Shown: one piece after another, positions 43,996 to 53,264 of the stretch
Position numbering within the stretch: the stretch's first letter is position 1
Layout of the letters: the number at the start of each line of letters is the position of its first letter
Source of the DNA: Pseudarthrobacter sp. MM222
GTDB taxonomy: Bacteria > Actinomycetota > Actinomycetes > Actinomycetales > Micrococcaceae
DNA: 64,000 bases
Assembly (NCBI RefSeq): GCF_947090775.1
Contig: NZ_OX352321.1
Coordinates: 2,480,001-2,544,000, forward strand
Reading direction: 5' to 3'
Notes under the pieces: model-generated
What the model saw: only the letters and a program-made list of their open reading frames with translations
The model's database searches: none
Told to the model about the DNA's origin: nothing
Program-made: the position numbers and the translations under genes

Positions 43996-44025
43996 CGGCA
44001 GTGCGGCTCCAGCGCCGCACTGCCG
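43996..44025 (+). terminator. GC-rich intrinsic terminator after the ANTAR gene
   Basis: CGGCAGTGCGGC pairs perfectly with GCCGCACTGCCG around the loop TCCAGC. Only a short CTTCG follows, with no long T-run, as is common in high-GC actinomycetes. Confidence 0.75.
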
Positions 44026-44231
44026 CTTCGATATGGGTGGCCATCGAGCCTGCAGGCCCTCAGGGAAAACGTCCCGCGAGAATGTCCCGCACCTGTGAGG
44101 CAGCACGCCGAGCTCCGGGATCGGCGCTGGGTGTAAGTGGTGCCGCCGCGGTGCAAGGCCCAGAGGACGTTTAGGCGGGCTGTTGGTCCGCGTTTCGTAA
44201 GGGCCGGCGGTTGGCGGCAGCGCGGGGACGG

Positions 44232-44660
44232 TCATTCGGGCAGTTCCATCTGGAAGCCGCAGACGCATCTGATGACCCTGGTGGAGAGGTAGACGTCAAG
44301 AGCGTCTTCGGCCGCGTCCTCGGTGGACAGGGGCGCGGTCAGCCGACGGAGTTCCGAGCCTGCCTTTTCCATCGGTTGTCCGCAATGCATGTAGTGCCCG
44401 CCGAAGATCAGCACATCGTCTGTCTGTTCGCGGCCCAGAACGATTGACAGGTCAGCGACGCGGGCGGGATGTTCACTGAAGCGCCGGCACCGTCTGCAGG
44501 TATAGGAAGCCAGGACGACGTCGGCCGGATGGTCGGGAAGATCTGTCACGGATCTGATGGTGAGATGGCGGTCGGTGCCGCAATGGGCGCACATCACCGG
44601 CAACACGCGGGGCGGCCGGCCGGCGCCGTCGGGGCGGAAGCCGTGAAATTCGAGTGACAT
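44232..44660 (-). CDS. Hypothetical zinc-ribbon-like protein
   Basis: 142 residues from ATG 44660. Cysteine pairs occur at MCAHCG (about 23), YTCRRCRRF (about 54), YMHCGQ (about 91) and IRCVCGF (about 134). Two C-x-x-C knuckles suggest one or two structural zinc sites. Charged helices link them (EDAAEDALDVYLSTRVIR). It lies 2 bases after the small Cys-rich gene on the same strand, so the two form an operon. Family not recognised. Confidence 0.7.
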   Translation of the reverse strand: MSLEFHGFRPDGAGRPPRVLPVMCAHCGTDRHLTIRSVTDLPDHPADVVLASYTCRRCRRFSEHPARVADLSIVLGREQTDDVLIFGGHYMHCGQPMEKAGSELRRLTAPLSTEDAAEDALDVYLSTRVIRCVCGFQMELPE

Positions 44661-44662
44661 GA

Positions 44663-44920
44663 TCAGGCGGCGTGCGGGTAGCTGGCGAGGATGTAGGCTG
44701 CTGCGGCGCGGCCCTTCATCCTGAGTCTGCCGTGGTGGACGTTGACACGGCACAGGCGCATCCCTGCCCGGAAGGACCGGCCGGGTTTGGGTGCCATTCC
44801 CTGGAGCAGGCACCAGCTCGTGTACAGGCCGTAGAGGCAGTCCGCCCCCAAGGGGCAGTCGGTGTCCGGGGCGGGGGAAGTGGCGTCCCGAAGGAATTGC
44901 TGGAAATGCGAGGTGGCCAT
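44663..44920 (-). CDS. Small cysteine-containing hypothetical protein
   Basis: 85 residues. Four cysteines at about 22, 28, 37 and 57 (DTDCPLGADCLYGLYTSWCL and MRLCRVNVHHGRL) could bind an iron-sulfur cluster or zinc. The spacing is not that of WhiB proteins. It is co-directional with and almost touching the zinc-ribbon-like gene. Not recognised beyond a recurrent Arthrobacter-type hypothetical. Confidence 0.65.
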   Translation of the reverse strand: MATSHFQQFLRDATSPAPDTDCPLGADCLYGLYTSWCLLQGMAPKPGRSFRAGMRLCRVNVHHGRLRMKGRAAAAYILASYPHAA

Positions 44921-45161
44921 GGGAGGCTCTTTCCTCAGGGTGCGTGATGGGCCGCCGTGAGGCTACAGCAGCGTTTCCTCCCGGCGGCGCACAACGCCGA
45001 AAGGGGCTCCCCGCGGAAGACTCGCGCAGGCAGGGGTCCTTAATGAAAATACCCCGCGCTGCCGGGGAATGTACATAGCCCGGTTATGACCGCCCCCGGT
45101 GGGGCCGCGACGCGGACCGGAAACCTTCGCGCAGTGCCGGGGAAGCCAAGCCGTTCCTTTG

Positions 45162-45740
45162 TTAGTTATCGGCGTTCGGGCCGACCGAAGGATCGCCGAG
45201 GAGCTTCTGGATCTGCGTAACGGTGAGAATGCGCTGGCGGTACTCTTTGCAAAGAATGTCCTGGATAGCGTGCGCTGCTTCGGTGTCTTCGGAGCCGGTG
45301 GCGTCGGAGGCGTAGATCACGCGGAAATTGTTGGCAAAGGCGTCTGCCCCGGTCTGGGCTACGCAGTTGTGGGTAGACACCCCTGCCAGAACCACAGTAT
45401 CGACGTCCCAGTTGCGCAGCCGCAGGAGCAGGTCAGTCCCGAAGAACGCACTGTCCCGGGTCTTGAGAAGGTGCGGCACGCCCTCGGTTTCGAGCCCGGG
45501 GACAAAGTCTGCCTGCTCGCTGCCGCGGAAGATGAAGCCCTGATCGTCATCGAGCATATTCAGCGTCCAGGTGGATTTGTCGCGCTCGTGCTCGGTCTTG
45601 ACCAGCAACGCTTTGGCGTTTGCGTTGGCCACCGCAGCCAATATCGCGTTGCACGCGGTCGTGAGTCCGTCCCTCTGGCCGCGGAGTGCCGGATCCTCAA
45701 AGAACGCGTTTTGCATATCAACAATCAGGACGGCGATCAT
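45162..45740 (-). CDS. Isochorismatase-family cysteine hydrolase
   Basis: 192 residues. The catalytic triad positions are visible: Asp in VLIVDMQNAFFED (residue 8), Lys in LLKTRDSAFFGTDL (about 93), and the nucleophile Cys in GVSTHNCVAQTGADAF (about 125). The family includes nicotinamidases and carbamoyl-sarcosine-type hydrolases; the Q-x-A-F-F-E-D and T-H-N-C forms do not tell which. It is transcribed alone. Confidence 0.92.
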   Translation of the reverse strand: MIAVLIVDMQNAFFEDPALRGQRDGLTTACNAILAAVANANAKALLVKTEHERDKSTWTLNMLDDDQGFIFRGSEQADFVPGLETEGVPHLLKTRDSAFFGTDLLLRLRNWDVDTVVLAGVSTHNCVAQTGADAFANNFRVIYASDATGSEDTEAAHAIQDILCKEYRQRILTVTQIQKLLGDPSVGPNADN

Positions 45741-46321
45741 CCTGGATCCTTTCTGGTCTAGCGTGCCGACTGGTGCGTGTTCCGGCCCCTGGTACGCCCA
45801 TCGGGATGGCCACGCAGACGCGGACGGCTTTGGTTAGCAGAAGCCGGGCATGATCGTGCGCCCGCGTTCCAGCCCCGCGCGCAGACCACCGGAAGCGGTC
45901 CCAGACGGGTCCGGAATAAGATCGCTACGGGGTGCATCACAAAAGGAAGAGATGAACGCATAGGGCCCCCGACGGAACGCAAGGGCTGAGGAGAGGGACA
46001 ACAACCCGGGAACCACTGGGCCTCCTGGTCTGGACGCTACGGTTCGGCGATCCTACTCCGCCGGATCCGGCGGCAACAGCCCTGGCGAATTTGATCCCGC
46101 CGGGACGGTCCCTCACCAGGCCGGGGACACCTTGCACCCGAGGGGCCCAATCCAAGGGATACACGGAACTCCTACGCAGGGAGGAACGAGGGGAAATTAT
46201 GCGCAAGTTCCCGCGAAACCCGCTCGGAGCATTGCGCCAAACCCGATCACAGGCGAAACCAACCAAGGTGCCCAGATAGATTGGGAACTAATCGACCTGG
46301 CGCGGGAGAAGGGGGCGGGCA
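45741..46321. other. About 580 bases without a supported gene
   Basis: No reading frame shows recognisable protein blocks. A good ribosome site (AGAAGGGGGCGGG) is found just before the phosphotransferase remnant at 46322. Confidence 0.4.
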
Positions 46322-47068
46322 ATGACCGAAGAGCACGTGCTGGAGGGCGGCAATGCCTCCGACTTCGTGGTGCGGGTAGACAACACGGTGCGCAAGCCTT
46401 GGGAGGAAGCCTCCGGCAGAGTGCACGGCTATCTTCAAGCCCTTGGAGCTGCTGGATTAGATGTTCCCCGGGTGTGGGGCCGGGATTCTGACGGCGTCAG
46501 ATCATCGAGTTCGTCAGCGGCGACCTGGCTATGAACGGGGGCAACTGGGCGCCCAAGAATTGCGCCGGGTTGGTGGCATCATCCGCGCAATCCACGATAA
46601 CAGCCCGCGATGCACCCTGGACGACCTCGCCAACTGGAAATGCTGCTGCCTGCCACGTCTCCCGAGTTGATCTGCCACAATGACCTTGCTCCCTGGAACC
46701 TCATCCTGGGGGAACGGTGGGTATGCATCGACTGGGACGGAGCCGGCCCCAGCTCACGGGTCTGGGACCTCGCCTACGCTGCGCAGTCATTCGCCGGATT
46801 GTGGGAAGGTGCCGACCCTAACGACGCCGGCATCCGCCTTCGCGCCCTGGTCGATGGATACGGCACAGATGACATCCTGCGCCGAGCCCTTCCCGAGACA
46901 ATAGTTCTCCGCGTCCGGGCAATGTACGAGCTGCTGTGCGACGCGAAAGCAACAGGTTTCCAGCCTTGGGCGGGCATGTACGACGACGGGCACGGTGCTC
47001 ACTGGAAGGCAACAACCGAGTACGTCTCACAGCACATCGGCGGATGGCGCAAGGCGCTCAACAGCTAG
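46322..47068 (+). pseudogene. Aminoglycoside-phosphotransferase-family gene broken by three frameshifts
   Basis: Collinear pieces of one APH-type kinase lie in different frames. MTEEHVLEGGNASDFVVRVD, then TVRKPWEEASGRVHGYLQAL is the start. QIIEFVSGDLAMNGGNWAP (46500-46550) follows, then LRRVGGIIRAIHDNSPRCTL (46560-46640). Last is PELICHNDLAPWNLILGERW with the Brenner motif H-N-D-x-x-x-x-N, and VCIDWDGAGPSSRVWDLAYA with the DFG-equivalent I-D-W-D, to the stop at 47068. Each break is explained by one missing base (near 46496, 46552 and 46640). The assembled protein would be about 250 residues with all catalytic motifs present. Confidence 0.8.
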
Positions 47069-47404
47069 AGCAAGCAGGCTTCGCGTAAAGGATCGATTAT
47101 TGCGACGGTCGGGCCGTTTTCGTGCGGCGTCCGGATGTCAGCGCAGGCAGGCCGTCGGCAGACACCTCTTGTCGGCGGCCTGAAGGGTCGGCTCCGCGTC
47201 CAAGCGCGGAGTCGACCTGGGAGGCTCCGTTCCGCTTGGCGGGCTCGTTCCGCCGGCACGCAGGGACGGCGCCTCCGCCAGGAGTAGCCTGTCCGGCCAG
47301 AGCCACCCCGGCTTCGCCCATTTCGTCCGCGAGCTTCAACACGTCGTACATCCCCACAAAGATTTCCCGGAGCATATCGGCGGGTTCTTAGTCGCCCGAG
47401 GAAC
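47069..47404. other. About 340 bases without a supported gene
   Basis: It lies between the convergent phosphotransferase remnant and the TetR gene. No protein family or strong terminator was recognised. Confidence 0.4.
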
Positions 47405-48046
47405 TCACACGCCAGGCAGGGACCGTTCCGGGCAATGAATCTGTTCCAGCAGTGACTCGGGTTCGATACCGAGCAGGGCGGCCGCGAGGCTCCCGATCAG
47501 GTCCAGTACGTAGTCGCTGCTGGCGGTTCCGGCCAGCACGTCCATCAAAAGGCCGTCTTCCTGGGCAACGAGGGTACGCGCGATTTTCGCGGGGGCAAGG
47601 ACGGGGAAAAACATTCCAGCCCGGGTCCCGTCGGTAATGATTTCTTCGTAGATGGTCTGCTGGGTGTTCGTGAGCTCCTCCTGGATCCGGCGCATCTCAC
47701 CGTCCCGGAGCGAGTGGGGCCAGTATTCGTACAGGATCCTGGAAGCGTCATCGTCCAGCCCGGCTGAGCCCGCACCGATCACGGCGGCCAGCCTGGCCGT
47801 TGGGCTCATGTCCGCGCGTACTGCTTCCGACAGTTTCTCAAGAAAGCGATCGGACGAGGCCTTGACCGCTGCATTGGTGATTTCAGCGAGGCTTCCGTAG
47901 TAATACAGGACGGCATTGGCGGCCATCCCGACTTCGGCCGCTATTGCGCGCAATGTAGCCCCCTCGGCACCCTCACGCGCGGCGACGGCCTGCGCTGCCG
48001 CTGCAATCTCCCTGCGGCGTACTTCCCTCTTGCTGAGGCCTGCCAT
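47405..48046 (-). CDS. TetR/AcrR family regulator of the permease-amidase operon
   Basis: 213 residues from ATG 48046 with GGAGGGGAG upstream. The HTH is QAVAAREGAEGATLRAIAAE, then VGMAANAVLYYYGSLAEITN (about 20-55). A C-terminal ligand domain follows. It is divergent from the APC permease, and the intergenic region holds two perfect palindromes, the expected arrangement for autorepression and repression of the permease-nitrilase operon. Confidence 0.9.
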   Translation of the reverse strand: MAGLSKREVRRREIAAAAQAVAAREGAEGATLRAIAAEVGMAANAVLYYYGSLAEITNAAVKASSDRFLEKLSEAVRADMSPTARLAAVIGAGSAGLDDDASRILYEYWPHSLRDGEMRRIQEELTNTQQTIYEEIITDGTRAGMFFPVLAPAKIARTLVAQEDGLLMDVLAGTASSDYVLDLIGSLAAALLGIEPESLLEQIHCPERSLPGV

Positions 48047-48096
48047 TGCCACTCCCCTCCGGCCCAATGCCTATTGACAACGACTCTAGACCGGTA

Positions 48097-48128
48097 TTGA
48101 ATAGCATTCAAGTTTGAATGTGATTCAA
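48097..48128. promoter_or_regulatory. Twin perfect palindromic operators TTGAAT-N3-ATTCAA
   Basis: TTGAATAGCATTCAA (48097-48111) and TTGAATGTGATTCAA (48114-48128) are two perfect 6-3-6 palindromes, 2 bases apart and 17 bases centre to centre. They lie between the divergent TetR and permease genes. Two dimers on nearly the same helix face is a usual TetR arrangement. Confidence 0.8.
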
Positions 48129-48155
48129 ATAACTATGATTCGATGAGGAGTCACC

Positions 48156-49691
48156 ATGTCACATCACCCTCCACCCCCCACCCTCCCTGTTGTCACCTCG
48201 ACGAAAGGACTGAAGGCGGGCTCAATCGGCATCGGCCCGACCGTGGCCCTTGGCCTCGCCGCCGTGGCACCGGCGTACAGCCTGGCCGTTACCCTAGGTT
48301 TCGTTGTCGTCGCGGTCGGGTCGAGTACACCCGCGGCGTTCCTTCTGGGATTCTTGCCGATCCTGTTCACGGCCTTCGCATTCCGAGATCTCAACCGGGA
48401 AATGCCTGACTGCGGCGGGGTCTTCGTCTGGATATCGCGGGTCTTCGGCCCATGGGCCGGCTGGTACTTCGGCGGCTGGGTGCCCCAGGTCGCCACCTTC
48501 ATTGCCAGCGCGGCCCTGGCGCAGGTTGCCACGACGTACCTACTTAACTTCCTTGGACTCGGCTGGGCCGCCTCCCAACCGGTCATCGTCGCCGCCGTCG
48601 CGTGCGGGCTGATCGCGATGAGCGGCGTCGTGGCAGCAAGGGGAATCGAACTCTCGGCTTGGCTTCAGTACGCGCTGATTGCCTTGCAGCTGATTGCCCT
48701 GGGCGGTTTCTGCATCGGCGCCTTTGCCGCCGTGGCCACCGGCAGCGCAGGGGAAGCTGCTGAGCAGCCAAGGCTGGACTGGTTCAACCCCTTTGCCTCC
48801 GGCGATCTCTCGGGCCTGGTCTCCGGCGTGATCCTGTGTCTGTTCATCTACTGGGGCTGGGACGCCTTGATTGCGGTCAATGAGGAAACGATAGACCGCA
48901 AAGGAACACCCGGGCGGGCCGTTGTCATCACCACCGTGATCCTTCTGTTCTTCTACGTCGTCACCGCGACGGCAGCCGTCGGGTTTGCCGGGACCGCCGG
49001 CATCACGGATCCCGCAACCGTCTCGGACGTCCTGTCCGTGCTCGGCCCCCAGGCCACCGGCGGTCTCTTCGGGCAGGTCATTGTCCTCGCCGTCGGACTC
49101 TCCGCGCTGGCGGCCCTGATGACGGTCGCCGTCAGCACCCCACGGTCCTGGCTGAGCATGGGAACCTACGGTGCACTGCCCCGGGCCACCACGAAAATGC
49201 ATCCCTTATGGGGAACGCCGATAACGTCCATCACGTGGTGGGCGATGATAAGTATTGCCGTGACGGTGGTTCTGACAGCAATCAGTGCCGACTTCATCGG
49301 CCTGGCCATTCTGTCAGTGGGCCTGATGATTGCCGCCTACTACGCCGCGACCGCGCTGGCCTGTGTCGTGTACTTTGCTCCTGAGATGCGCACCTCGGCC
49401 TCCGCGCTCTGGCTGAAGGGCATCCTCCCGGGCTTGGGCTCCCTCCTAATGATGGGAGCGTTTGCGTACAGCGCGGTCGACATGTTGTCCCCCGAATACG
49501 CCGGGCTCTCCTGGCTCGGCATCGGAACCGTGTTCTGGATCGGAATCGGCGCCCTGGCAGTAGGCGTTCTGGTCATTGCCGTCATCCGCCCCCGGCTCCG
49601 GCCCTTCTTCACCGGGAAAACGATCCCCCGGGGAACTTACTCCACCCGCAACGAACTGCAATCCATCCTGAGCAGCGAAACCGAGGCATAA
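48156..49691 (+). CDS. APC family amino acid/amine permease
   Basis: 511 residues and about twelve membrane segments. IGIGPTVALGLAAVAPAYSL in segment 1, FRDLNREMPDCGGVFVWISR and VFGPWAGWYFGGWVPQVA give the APC superfamily consensus (P-x-x-G-G-x-x-x-W-x-x-x-x-x-G). GAGGAGTCACC precedes the ATG. Its stop is immediately followed by the nitrilase-type gene, so it likely imports that enzyme's amide or nitrile substrate. Confidence 0.93.
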   Translation: MSHHPPPPTLPVVTSTKGLKAGSIGIGPTVALGLAAVAPAYSLAVTLGFVVVAVGSSTPAAFLLGFLPILFTAFAFRDLNREMPDCGGVFVWISRVFGPWAGWYFGGWVPQVATFIASAALAQVATTYLLNFLGLGWAASQPVIVAAVACGLIAMSGVVAARGIELSAWLQYALIALQLIALGGFCIGAFAAVATGSAGEAAEQPRLDWFNPFASGDLSGLVSGVILCLFIYWGWDALIAVNEETIDRKGTPGRAVVITTVILLFFYVVTATAAVGFAGTAGITDPATVSDVLSVLGPQATGGLFGQVIVLAVGLSALAALMTVAVSTPRSWLSMGTYGALPRATTKMHPLWGTPITSITWWAMISIAVTVVLTAISADFIGLAILSVGLMIAAYYAATALACVVYFAPEMRTSASALWLKGILPGLGSLLMMGAFAYSAVDMLSPEYAGLSWLGIGTVFWIGIGALAVGVLVIAVIRPRLRPFFTGKTIPRGTYSTRNELQSILSSETEA

Positions 49692-50603
49692 ATGCGCGTC
49701 CTATCCATTGCAGCAATCCAAACGAAACCCGTGCCCTACGACGTCGAAGCCACCTGGGAGCGTTTCGCCGCCCAGGCCGAAACCGCCAAGGAGCTCGGCC
49801 CTGAGGTCGACATCATCGTCGCACCCGAACTTTTGCTGGCGGCGCCCGGGGAATTCCTGATCCCGGACCCTGAGGGCGAAACCCGCTCCGCCGGCCCCAT
49901 CCCCAGCGCGCTCACCAACAAGATCGCGGATCTGGCCCGCCGCCTGGGGGTCTGGCTCGTGCCCGGATCCCTGCTGGAAACCGAGGGCGGGAACACCTAC
50001 AACACGGCAATCGCGGTCTCCCCCGAAGGCGAAATCGTGGCCCGCTACAGGAAGCTCTTTCCCTGGCGCCCGTTCGAAACCACCACGCCGGGCGATTCGT
50101 TCGTGACCTTCGACATCCCCGACCGGGGACGCGTAGGCCTAGCCATCTGCTTCGATGGAAGCTTCCCCGAGGTCGCCAGGCAACTGGCATGGCTCGGCGC
50201 CGAAGTCATCATCCAGCCCACCCTCACCACCACCCGGGACAGGGAAATGGAAATCGTGATGTCCCGGGCCAACGCCTTCGCCAATCAGGTCTACGTCGTC
50301 AACGTCAACGGCGCCGACCCGTCAGCAGTCGGAGAAAGCGTCATCGTGGACCCGGAAGGCACCATCATGCAGCACGCTAGAGGAGGCGAGGAAATCCTCT
50401 ACGGAGTCCTGGATCTCGACAGGGTCACCCAGGTCCGCCGCTACGGAACCCACGGCATCAACCGGCCCTGGGCGCAACTCCAGGACCAGCAAGGAATCCT
50501 GTCATTCCCTATGTACGGCGGCGCACAATTCCTGCCGCCGGCCTGGAGCAACGAGGAGCTTGACCGCCGACGCCCCCGCCCGTTCAGCGGCGCGCTCTCC
50601 TGA
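49692..50603 (+). CDS. Carbon-nitrogen hydrolase (nitrilase superfamily)
   Basis: 303 residues. The Glu-Lys-Cys triad is present: E in VDIIVAPELLLAAPG (about 45), K in ARYRKLFPWRPFE (about 120) and C in GLAICFDGSFPEVARQ (about 155). The form ICFDGSFPE is of the aliphatic-amidase/N-carbamoyl type rather than a true nitrilase. The ATG follows the permease stop with no gap. Together they suggest uptake and hydrolysis of an amide-type nitrogen source under TetR control. Confidence 0.93.
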   Translation: MRVLSIAAIQTKPVPYDVEATWERFAAQAETAKELGPEVDIIVAPELLLAAPGEFLIPDPEGETRSAGPIPSALTNKIADLARRLGVWLVPGSLLETEGGNTYNTAIAVSPEGEIVARYRKLFPWRPFETTTPGDSFVTFDIPDRGRVGLAICFDGSFPEVARQLAWLGAEVIIQPTLTTTRDREMEIVMSRANAFANQVYVVNVNGADPSAVGESVIVDPEGTIMQHARGGEEILYGVLDLDRVTQVRRYGTHGINRPWAQLQDQQGILSFPMYGGAQFLPPAWSNEELDRRRPRPFSGALS

Positions 50604-50637
50604 CTGCCCCGTCCAAAGGCAATACCGGTACTACATG

Positions 50638-50667
50638 CTGACCTCCCAGGGCATCCCAGGAGGTCAG
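50638..50667 (+). terminator. Hairpin downstream of the permease-amidase operon
   Basis: CTGACCTCC (50638-50646) pairs with GGAGGTCAG (50659-50667) around a 12-base loop. There is no T-run. It lies 35 bases after the amidase stop and probably ends the operon. Confidence 0.6.
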
Positions 50668-51272
50668 TATGTCTGCCCTACGAATCTAACCCGCAGGCTA
50701 AGTGGCTTTACAGCCAAGATCCCAGCTCTACTCCCGCAGATTCACAACGGACGCCCGGCGCAGGCTGGACATGCAGGCCAAGTCGCGACTCCCGAGGAAC
50801 CAGAAATGAAAGGCACGTAGTGTCGGCCTCCACCAAATGCATCGAAATCCAGGCCACCAGCCGGTCGACCCTTGAATACGACTGGCAGCTTCGGGAGGTT
50901 GTCCCCAACCCGGGGGGCGAGATCCCGGTGAGAGGTGGCGGCAAGTTTCTCAACCAGCCGGCCCAACAGACTTTGAGAACCAGGCAAGCTGGTCGTAGAA
51001 GTGCTTCGTCTTGTTGTCGTCCAAGATGGTCCGCTAACGCTGCGTGGTGGTCCACGACGATACCGGGGTGGCCCTGTGGTCTCGGCAGGGCAAGGAATTC
51101 ACCCGGTTTTCTGTCGGCGTGAAGCGCCGCTGTGCTGACTTTGGCACAATGAGATTGCAGTTTTCAGTGCGCGACAGGTGTCGCACACATGCCTGAGTAT
51201 GTCGGCTTCATTCAGGACGACTTGATTTAGCACCACCCCACATACCTTTAGCGCCCGCTCGAACCTCTAGTG
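50668..51272. other. Gene-poor debris region, possible DNA-ligase fragment
   Basis: About 600 bases with no intact gene. At 51036-51110 the plus strand reads VVVHDDTGVALWSRQGKEFT, which resembles the nucleotidyltransferase segment of ATP-dependent DNA ligases (W-S-R-x-G-K-x-x-T). There is no start, and frames around it are broken. I treat it as possible debris only. It precedes the IstB remnant. Confidence 0.3.
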
Positions 51273-51937
51273 GGACATCATCTTGCTATTCCGCCGTTGG
51301 TGCTGGACCAGGCTTGCCGGCGCCTGCGGCTGCCCACCATCAGTGCAGTTCTCGAGGAAGTCTTGACGGTCGCCGGCAGGGAACAGCTCTCCTATCAGGG
51401 GTTCCTGGCCGAGTGTGATGATCGGGACCGGCGTTGTTCGATCCGGAGGGTCAAGTCTGCGGACTTCCCACGGGATAAATGGCTTGGGGACTTTGATTTC
51501 GACGCGAACCCGAACATCAGTCAGGCAACCATCCACACCCTCGCGATCGGGGCACAGCGGCGGCTGAGAAGGGTTTCAGTGTTGTGTACATCCTCGCCAG
51601 CCGTCTCGTTAACGAGCTTGTCGAAGCCGAGAACGATAAGGCCCTTGCCAAAACCTTTGCCCGCTACCAGCCGCGTGGACCTGCTCTGCATCATTGATGA
51701 CCTCGGTTACATGGAACTGGACAAACGCGGAGCCGAGCTGCTCTTCCAGGTCCTCACCGAACGCGAAGAGAAAGCTTCGGTGGCAACGAATCCTTCCCCG
51801 GCTGGACGAAAACCTTCACCGACCCGCGGCTCTGCGCGGCCATCGTGGACCGGCTCACCTTCAACGGAACCATCATTGAAACCGGGACCGACTCCTACCG
51901 CCTCGCCCACACACTGGCCCAACAACCGGCCGGCTAA
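51273..51937 (+). mobile_element. IS21-type IstB (transposition helper ATPase) remnant, copy 1
   Basis: Pieces of IstB are readable in several frames. First come LRLPTISAVLEEVLTVAGRE, then LSYQGFLAECDDRDRRCSIR, AKFP-like SADFPRDKWLGDFDFDANPN. Then KGFSVVYILASRLVNELVEA, LCIIDDLGYMELDKRGAELL (Walker B) and FQVLTEREEK, and finally WTKTFTDPRLCAAIVDRLTF with NGTIIETGTDSYRLAHTL and the stop at 51937. The Walker A region (G-x-x-G-x-G-K-S) that should follow the first part is missing, and no IstA transposase is present. The element is dead. Confidence 0.8.
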
Positions 51938-51975
51938 GCCGCATGCTCGTGCCGGGTGGCATGCCGGTGGAGCCA

Positions 51976-52037
51976 TTGACAGCTCCAAGGTAACGCGGGT
52001 AACCTAGCTCACAATGCTGTTGAGTAACCCGCGTTAC
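51976..52037 (+). promoter_or_regulatory. Promoter with two LacI-type operators
   Basis: TTGACA (51976-51981) with TAACCT (52000-52005) forms a plausible promoter with an 18-base spacer. GGTAACGCGGGTAACC (51989-52004) sits between the two boxes. GTAACCCGCGTTAC (52024-52037) is nearly the same motif in the opposite orientation, 20 bases on. The lacI-type gene starts 78 bases later, so autorepression is likely. Confidence 0.65.
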
Positions 52038-52115
52038 TAGACAGCAAACGCGGAACACCTCAGACCAACTCCCCGGCGCAACGCCCAGGATCAACGAAGA
52101 CCACCGGAGCATTCA

Positions 52116-53186
52116 ATGGCGAAAACCACAACCCCCAACAAAGCCGCGGCTGTGCGGCAGCGGGGTGTCACCATGAGTGATGTCGCCCGGCACGCGGGTG
52201 TCTCCCGTACGGCGGTCTCGTTCGTGCTGAGCAACCGGGAAAACGCCAGCATTTCTGAGGAAACGCGCATCCGCATCAACGACGCCGTGCAGGCATTGGG
52301 TTACCGCCCGAATGCCGGAGCACGCGCACTGGCTTCCCAGCGCAGTGACTGGTATGGACTCGTCACCGAGATCGTGACGGCCCCGTTTGCGGTGGACATC
52401 ATCAAGGGCGCCCAGGATCAAGCCTGGCTTGACCGCCGGTTCCTGCTTATCGCGCCTTCCGACCAGGCCGATGCCGTAGGACCCAACCAGGGCCTGGAAG
52501 ACGCAGCCGTTGAAAAGCTGTTGGAACAACGAGTGGAAGGACTTTTGTACGCGGCAACATTCCACCGCGGCGTACATGTTCCGGAAAGCGCCCACGAGGT
52601 GCCCACGGTCCTGATCAACTGTTTCGACGCGGACGGGAAGCTGCCCTCGATCGTCCCGGACGAGCGCGCCGGCGGCCGGGTCGCCGTCGAGCGCTTACTC
52701 CAAGCTGGCCACAGCAGGATCGGAGTCATCAATCTCGACCCGCGCATCCCCGCAGCTGTCGGGCGTTTGGAGGGTGCACGCGAAGCACTCGCCGGCGCCG
52801 GGCTGGAACTGGATCCGGATTTGGTGGTGTCCGGGTATGCGACGGCGGATGGGGGCTACGAGGCGGCCTGCGAAATCCTGGACCGCTATCCAAAAAATCA
52901 AAGGCCAACTGCCCTGTTCTGCCTCAATGACCGCATGGCGATGGGCGCTTACGACGCCATCAAGGAACGGGGACTGACCATCCCCGGAGACATCGCCGTG
53001 ATCGGCTTCGACAACCAGGAACTAATTGCGGCCTACCTCAGGCCAAAGCTGACCACGGTTGCGTTGCCATTCGAAAAAATGGGCGCTCTGGGAGTCCAGA
53101 CGCTCGCCGCTCTTACAGCAGGACAGCCGATCACTGCCGACCAGCAACTGGTCGACTGTCCGCTGCTAGAACGCTCTTCGGTCTGA
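52116..53186 (+). CDS. LacI family transcriptional regulator of the fructan island
   Basis: 356 residues. The N-terminal HTH and hinge are typical: VTMSDVARHAGVSRTAVSFV, then LSNRENASISEETRIRINDA and LGYRPNAGARALASQRS. The periplasmic-binding-protein-like effector domain follows, with QRPTALFCLNDRMAMGAYDA and IPGDIAVIGFDNQELIAAYL at the usual places. CGGAG precedes the start. It precedes a transporter and two GH32 genes, so a fructoside is the likely inducer. Confidence 0.95.
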   Translation: MAKTTTPNKAAAVRQRGVTMSDVARHAGVSRTAVSFVLSNRENASISEETRIRINDAVQALGYRPNAGARALASQRSDWYGLVTEIVTAPFAVDIIKGAQDQAWLDRRFLLIAPSDQADAVGPNQGLEDAAVEKLLEQRVEGLLYAATFHRGVHVPESAHEVPTVLINCFDADGKLPSIVPDERAGGRVAVERLLQAGHSRIGVINLDPRIPAAVGRLEGAREALAGAGLELDPDLVVSGYATADGGYEAACEILDRYPKNQRPTALFCLNDRMAMGAYDAIKERGLTIPGDIAVIGFDNQELIAAYLRPKLTTVALPFEKMGALGVQTLAALTAGQPITADQQLVDCPLLERSSV

Positions 53187-53264
53187 CCGCGAAATCAAGT
53201 TTCGAAGAGCAACCCTTACCCACCCCTTCACCTTGCTGATGAAGATAGGAAAGAGATAACCATC

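Noticed and set aside
43681..44268. Minus-strand 195-codon frame overlapping the GAF-ANTAR gene end
   Set aside because: Antisense to the ANTAR domain and crosses its terminator hairpin.
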